A stretch of DNA of 64,000 nt from Muriicola sp041358175 (GTDB lineage: Bacteria; Bacteroidota; Bacteroidia; Flavobacteriales; Flavobacteriaceae), in contig NZ_JBGKBE010000001.1 of assembly GCF_041358175.1 (NCBI RefSeq), forward strand, positions 1 to 64,000, in the 5' to 3' direction. The notes under the pieces were generated by a model that made no database searches, was not told the origin of the DNA, and saw only the letters and a list, made by a program, of their open reading frames with translations. The position numbers were made by a program, and so were the translations under genes. Numbering within the stretch: position 1 is the first letter of the stretch; each line of letters begins with the position of its first letter. This document shows, one piece after another, positions 61,599 through 64,000 of this stretch.

Positions 61599-63224
61599 AT
61601 GAAAAGAATTCAAATCAAAATTTATTTACTCACACTCGCTTCTGTGGTAGGACTTACAGCCTGTACCAATCTGGAGATCGAAGAAACTGATTCGATTATC
61701 AGTGAAGGATTCCAGGGCCTTGCTGATCCTTCCTCCGCAATTGACGGACTTTACAGTAGCGTTGGTGGCCAGTATGGCGATCAGGCAAATTTCTTTGCCC
61801 TACAGGAAGTTACTACAGACGCAGCTTTAGTTCCAACAAGAGGAACCGACTGGGGAGATAATGGTTTATGGAGAGTATTGCATAACCATGCATGGAATTC
61901 AGAACACGCCTTTATTGGTACTGTTTGGAATCAGTTCAATGCTAACCAGCTGCAGGCTTCACAAATTTTGGACTCAAGGAGTAACCCATCTGCACAGAAT
62001 ATCGGAGATGCAAGTTTCTTAAGAGCCTTCAGTATGTGGGTGATTTTAGATAATTACGGACAGGTGCCATTCAGAGACACACAGCTTCCTTCTTCAGCTT
62101 TACCTGAAGTACTTACAGGACAGGCTGCTGTCGACTTTATCCTTGCAGATCTCGATCAGGCAATTGCTAACTTACCGACAGTTTCTGCCGGAAGTGGTGC
62201 TACTTTAAATCGCGCCAGCAAAGCTGCTGCACGTCATTTAAAAGCCAAAGTACTTCTCAACAAGCATATCTACCTTGGTGGAAGTCCTGATTCAGGCGAC
62301 ATGAATGAAGTGATTTCGCTCGTAGACCAAATTGCAGCCGATGGCTTCGCCTTACAAGGTGGTTTCTTTGATCTTTTTAGAGATCCTGCTGATACCGGTG
62401 GAAATACTGAAACTATCTGGTCATTGTCAGCTTTGGCAACCGGAAACAGAATCTTCAATGGTCTTCATTACAACTCAACTGCCATTGGCGGTGGAGGTTG
62501 GAACGGGTTCAGCACACTTGCAGAATACTATGATCTGTATGAAGGTGATGCAAACTCAAACCGCGTAGATCTTACCGGAGCTCCTTTAGATGGACAGGAA
62601 GAACGTAGAGGTGGTGTACCTCCAGCAGGTAAGCCCTTTACAGGAGAACCTGGAACTACAGATAACGGTGGACTGGAAGATGGATCCAATGTAGGATTCG
62701 GATATCTTGTTGGTCAGCAATATGCCCTTGACGGTACAGCCCTGACTGACAGAGCCGGTGCTCCTTTGACCTTTAAAAGAGATTTCGTAGACGGAACAGG
62801 AGCTTCTAGTTTTATCAATAATGACGAGACTACAGGTATCCGAGTTATGAAATACAACCCTAGATATGGGGGTGGATTTGCAGGTCATGAAGTAATATTC
62901 AGATATGCTGATGCCCACCTGATGAAAGCTGAAGCTATGTTGCGTAGCGGTGGTGATGCCACAGCTATGGTTAACGAACTACGTGTTCTTAGGGGGGCGA
63001 CTCCTCTTGGATCTGTAGGCGAGCAGGAATTGATCGACGAAAGAGGTCGTGAACTGTATCAGGAAGTATGGAGAAGGAATGACCTTATCCGTTTTGGTGA
63101 ATTCACCAGAGATTGGTTATTTAAAGAATCTTCAGAAATTGGAAACACTAGTCGTCACTTGTTCCCAATTCCTCCAACTCAATTGTTGGCGAACCCTAAC
63201 TTAGTACAAAACCCGGGATACTAA
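61599..63224 (+). CDS. SusD/RagB family outer-membrane nutrient-binding lipoprotein
   Basis: A 541-residue lipoprotein from the ATG at 61599 (preferred to TTG at 61590), with lipobox VVGLTAC. SusD family traits: FLRAFSMWVILDNYGQVPF, RASKAAARHLKAKVLLNKH (TPR-like region) and C-terminal LIDERGRELYQEVWRRNDLIRFG. It caps the SusC barrel and holds oligosaccharide at the surface. It follows susC by 19 bp and is followed by a strong terminator, so no SusE/F is made from this transcript. Confidence 0.94.
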   Translation: MKRIQIKIYLLTLASVVGLTACTNLEIEETDSIISEGFQGLADPSSAIDGLYSSVGGQYGDQANFFALQEVTTDAALVPTRGTDWGDNGLWRVLHNHAWNSEHAFIGTVWNQFNANQLQASQILDSRSNPSAQNIGDASFLRAFSMWVILDNYGQVPFRDTQLPSSALPEVLTGQAAVDFILADLDQAIANLPTVSAGSGATLNRASKAAARHLKAKVLLNKHIYLGGSPDSGDMNEVISLVDQIAADGFALQGGFFDLFRDPADTGGNTETIWSLSALATGNRIFNGLHYNSTAIGGGGWNGFSTLAEYYDLYEGDANSNRVDLTGAPLDGQEERRGGVPPAGKPFTGEPGTTDNGGLEDGSNVGFGYLVGQQYALDGTALTDRAGAPLTFKRDFVDGTGASSFINNDETTGIRVMKYNPRYGGGFAGHEVIFRYADAHLMKAEAMLRSGGDATAMVNELRVLRGATPLGSVGEQELIDERGRELYQEVWRRNDLIRFGEFTRDWLFKESSEIGNTSRHLFPIPPTQLLANPNLVQNPGY

Positions 63225-63240
63225 TTCCTGAAATTATACT

Positions 63241-63276
63241 AATAAAAACCCTGGCTTCGGCCGGGGTTTTTTATTT
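63241..63276 (+). terminator. Strong intrinsic terminator after susD
   Basis: CCCTGGC (63249-63255) pairs with GCCGGGG (63260-63266) through a TTCG tetraloop, with one T-G wobble. An A run precedes and six T follow. Confidence 0.92.
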
Positions 63277-63364
63277 TCGGCCATAGAGTATCATAATCCC
63301 TGAATTCTTCCTTGCCCTTTACAACAGAATCTCCTACCTTTCTTTTTCCTCTTCCTGATTTAAT

Positions 63365-64000
63365 ATGTACTACCTGGGATACGACATTGGCAGTTCTTCT
63401 ATAAAAGTGGCTTTGATTGAAGCAGAAAGCGGCAAGACCATTGACATCCATAAGGAACCTGCCATGGAAATGCCCATAGAATCACCCCGGAAAGGATGGG
63501 CAGAACAGGATCCGGATCTCTGGTGGAACTACGTTTGTATCGGCACTCAAAAACTCCTTAAAAAATGCGCTGTTGATAAAAAAGAAATCACAGGCATAGG
63601 CATAGCGTATCAGATGCACGGCCTTGTGTTAACCGACAAGGAAGGAAATCCTTTGCGAAATGCCATTATCTGGTGTGATAGTCGCGCCGTAGATATCGGG
63701 GAGCAGGCAGCAGCAGATCTGGAAGGAGAATTCTGCACTTCTCACCTACTGAATACCCCGGGAAATTTTACGGCTTCAAAACTAAAATGGGTGAAAGAGA
63801 ATGAACCTGATATTTATAGCCAAATCAACTACTTTATGCTACCCGGCGACTATATTGCAGGTAAATTCACTAATGTCACTTCCACAACAATATCCGGCCT
63901 GACAGAAGGGATCTTCTGGGATTTCAAGGAAGAAAAACTATCAGCTCATCTTCTCCACTATTATGGAATTCAAAAAGAAATATTCCCTCCTATCGTTCCT
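63365..64000 (+). CDS. Xylulokinase-like FGGY kinase, cut by the window edge
   Basis: The frame is open from ATG 63365 to the end of the window (212 codons so far; the full protein should be near 490-500). YLGYDIGSSSIKVALIE is the ATP-binding N-terminus; GWAEQDPDLWW is the sugar-binding region; GIAYQMHGLVLTD and AIIWCDSRA match xylulokinase more than glycerol kinase; MLPGDYIAGKFT follows. It would phosphorylate D-xylulose or a related ketose. It is in the same direction as susCD but after the terminator. Confidence 0.85.
   Translation, partial: MYYLGYDIGSSSIKVALIEAESGKTIDIHKEPAMEMPIESPRKGWAEQDPDLWWNYVCIGTQKLLKKCAVDKKEITGIGIAYQMHGLVLTDKEGNPLRNAIIWCDSRAVDIGEQAAADLEGEFCTSHLLNTPGNFTASKLKWVKENEPDIYSQINYFMLPGDYIAGKFTNVTSTTISGLTEGIFWDFKEEKLSAHLLHYYGIQKEIFPPIVP

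Noticed and set aside
1..64000. Search for tRNA, rRNA, phage or insertion sequence genes
   Set aside because: No cloverleaf-like gene, transposase, integrase or phage protein was recognised in any gap or frame.

Overview
The window reads as a chromosomal segment of a marine member of the Flavobacteriaceae (Bacteroidota). Pointers are a type IX secretion C-terminal domain (gliding motility-associated type), SusC/SusD, a hybrid two-component system with an AraC output domain, 7TM-DISM sensing, an ArgF'-type acylornithine carbamoyltransferase, mevalonate-pathway kinases, a bacterial GGGP-type prenyltransferase, promoters resembling TAnnTTTG, and a general lack of Shine-Dalgarno sequences. I see no rRNA, tRNA, CRISPR, prophage or insertion sequence. 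The only repetitive DNA is a structured tandem repeat at the left edge.

Layout. 1-420: two and a bit copies of a 169-187 bp structured repeat. 0.6-9 kb: mixed housekeeping and accessory genes (a T9SS-exported protein, an M81 lipoprotein, a membrane protein/HTH pair, two unrecognised coiled-coil proteins sharing an N-terminal motif, a DUF4287/DUF5655 protein, a zinc ribbon, an Asp-nucleophile hydrolase). 9.2-15.6 kb: a PagL-like outer-membrane lipid A deacylase, a TTHB210-like lipoprotein, a hybrid sensor kinase and a diheme cytochrome c. 15.7-18.8 kb: pabB/pabC and a GH32 fructan/sucrose hydrolase. 18.9-31.1 kb: an arsenosugar-type cluster (rhodanese, TIGR04282 glycosyltransferase, purine nucleoside phosphorylase, ArsM-like methyltransferase, DUF547, TIGR04283 glycosyltransferase), then a FAD oxidoreductase, a NapH-like Fe-S membrane protein and three further glycosyltransferases. 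The radical SAM partner ArsS is not present.

31.1-40.1 kb: a tightly packed arginine operon in the order acyltransferase, argG, argC, proC, argD, argF', argB, argE, argH, with many 4-bp ATGA overlaps. Just upstream is a 27-codon open frame that starts 7 bp after a TAnnTTTG element and ends Ser-Arg-Arg-Arg-Pro-stop. I read this as a candidate arginine leader peptide, possibly translated from a leaderless mRNA. It is the most interesting item in the window. 40.2-45.1 kb: a BLUF photoreceptor, rluB-type pseudouridine synthase, UbiA/GGGP prenyltransferase, mevalonate kinase, diphosphomevalonate decarboxylase and TspO. 45.2-50.1 kb: glycerol kinase, glycerol facilitator, a BaiN/HI0933-type flavoprotein, glycerophosphodiesterase and a small membrane protein.

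50.2-63.2 kb: a maltodextrin locus. A minus-strand cluster (LacI regulator, beta-phosphoglucomutase, GH65 phosphorylase, two GH13 enzymes) is divergent from susC/susD, with a LacI-type palindrome in the intergenic region. SusE/F and a sugar permease are not seen. After a strong UUCG-loop terminator, the right edge cuts a xylulokinase-like FGGY kinase.
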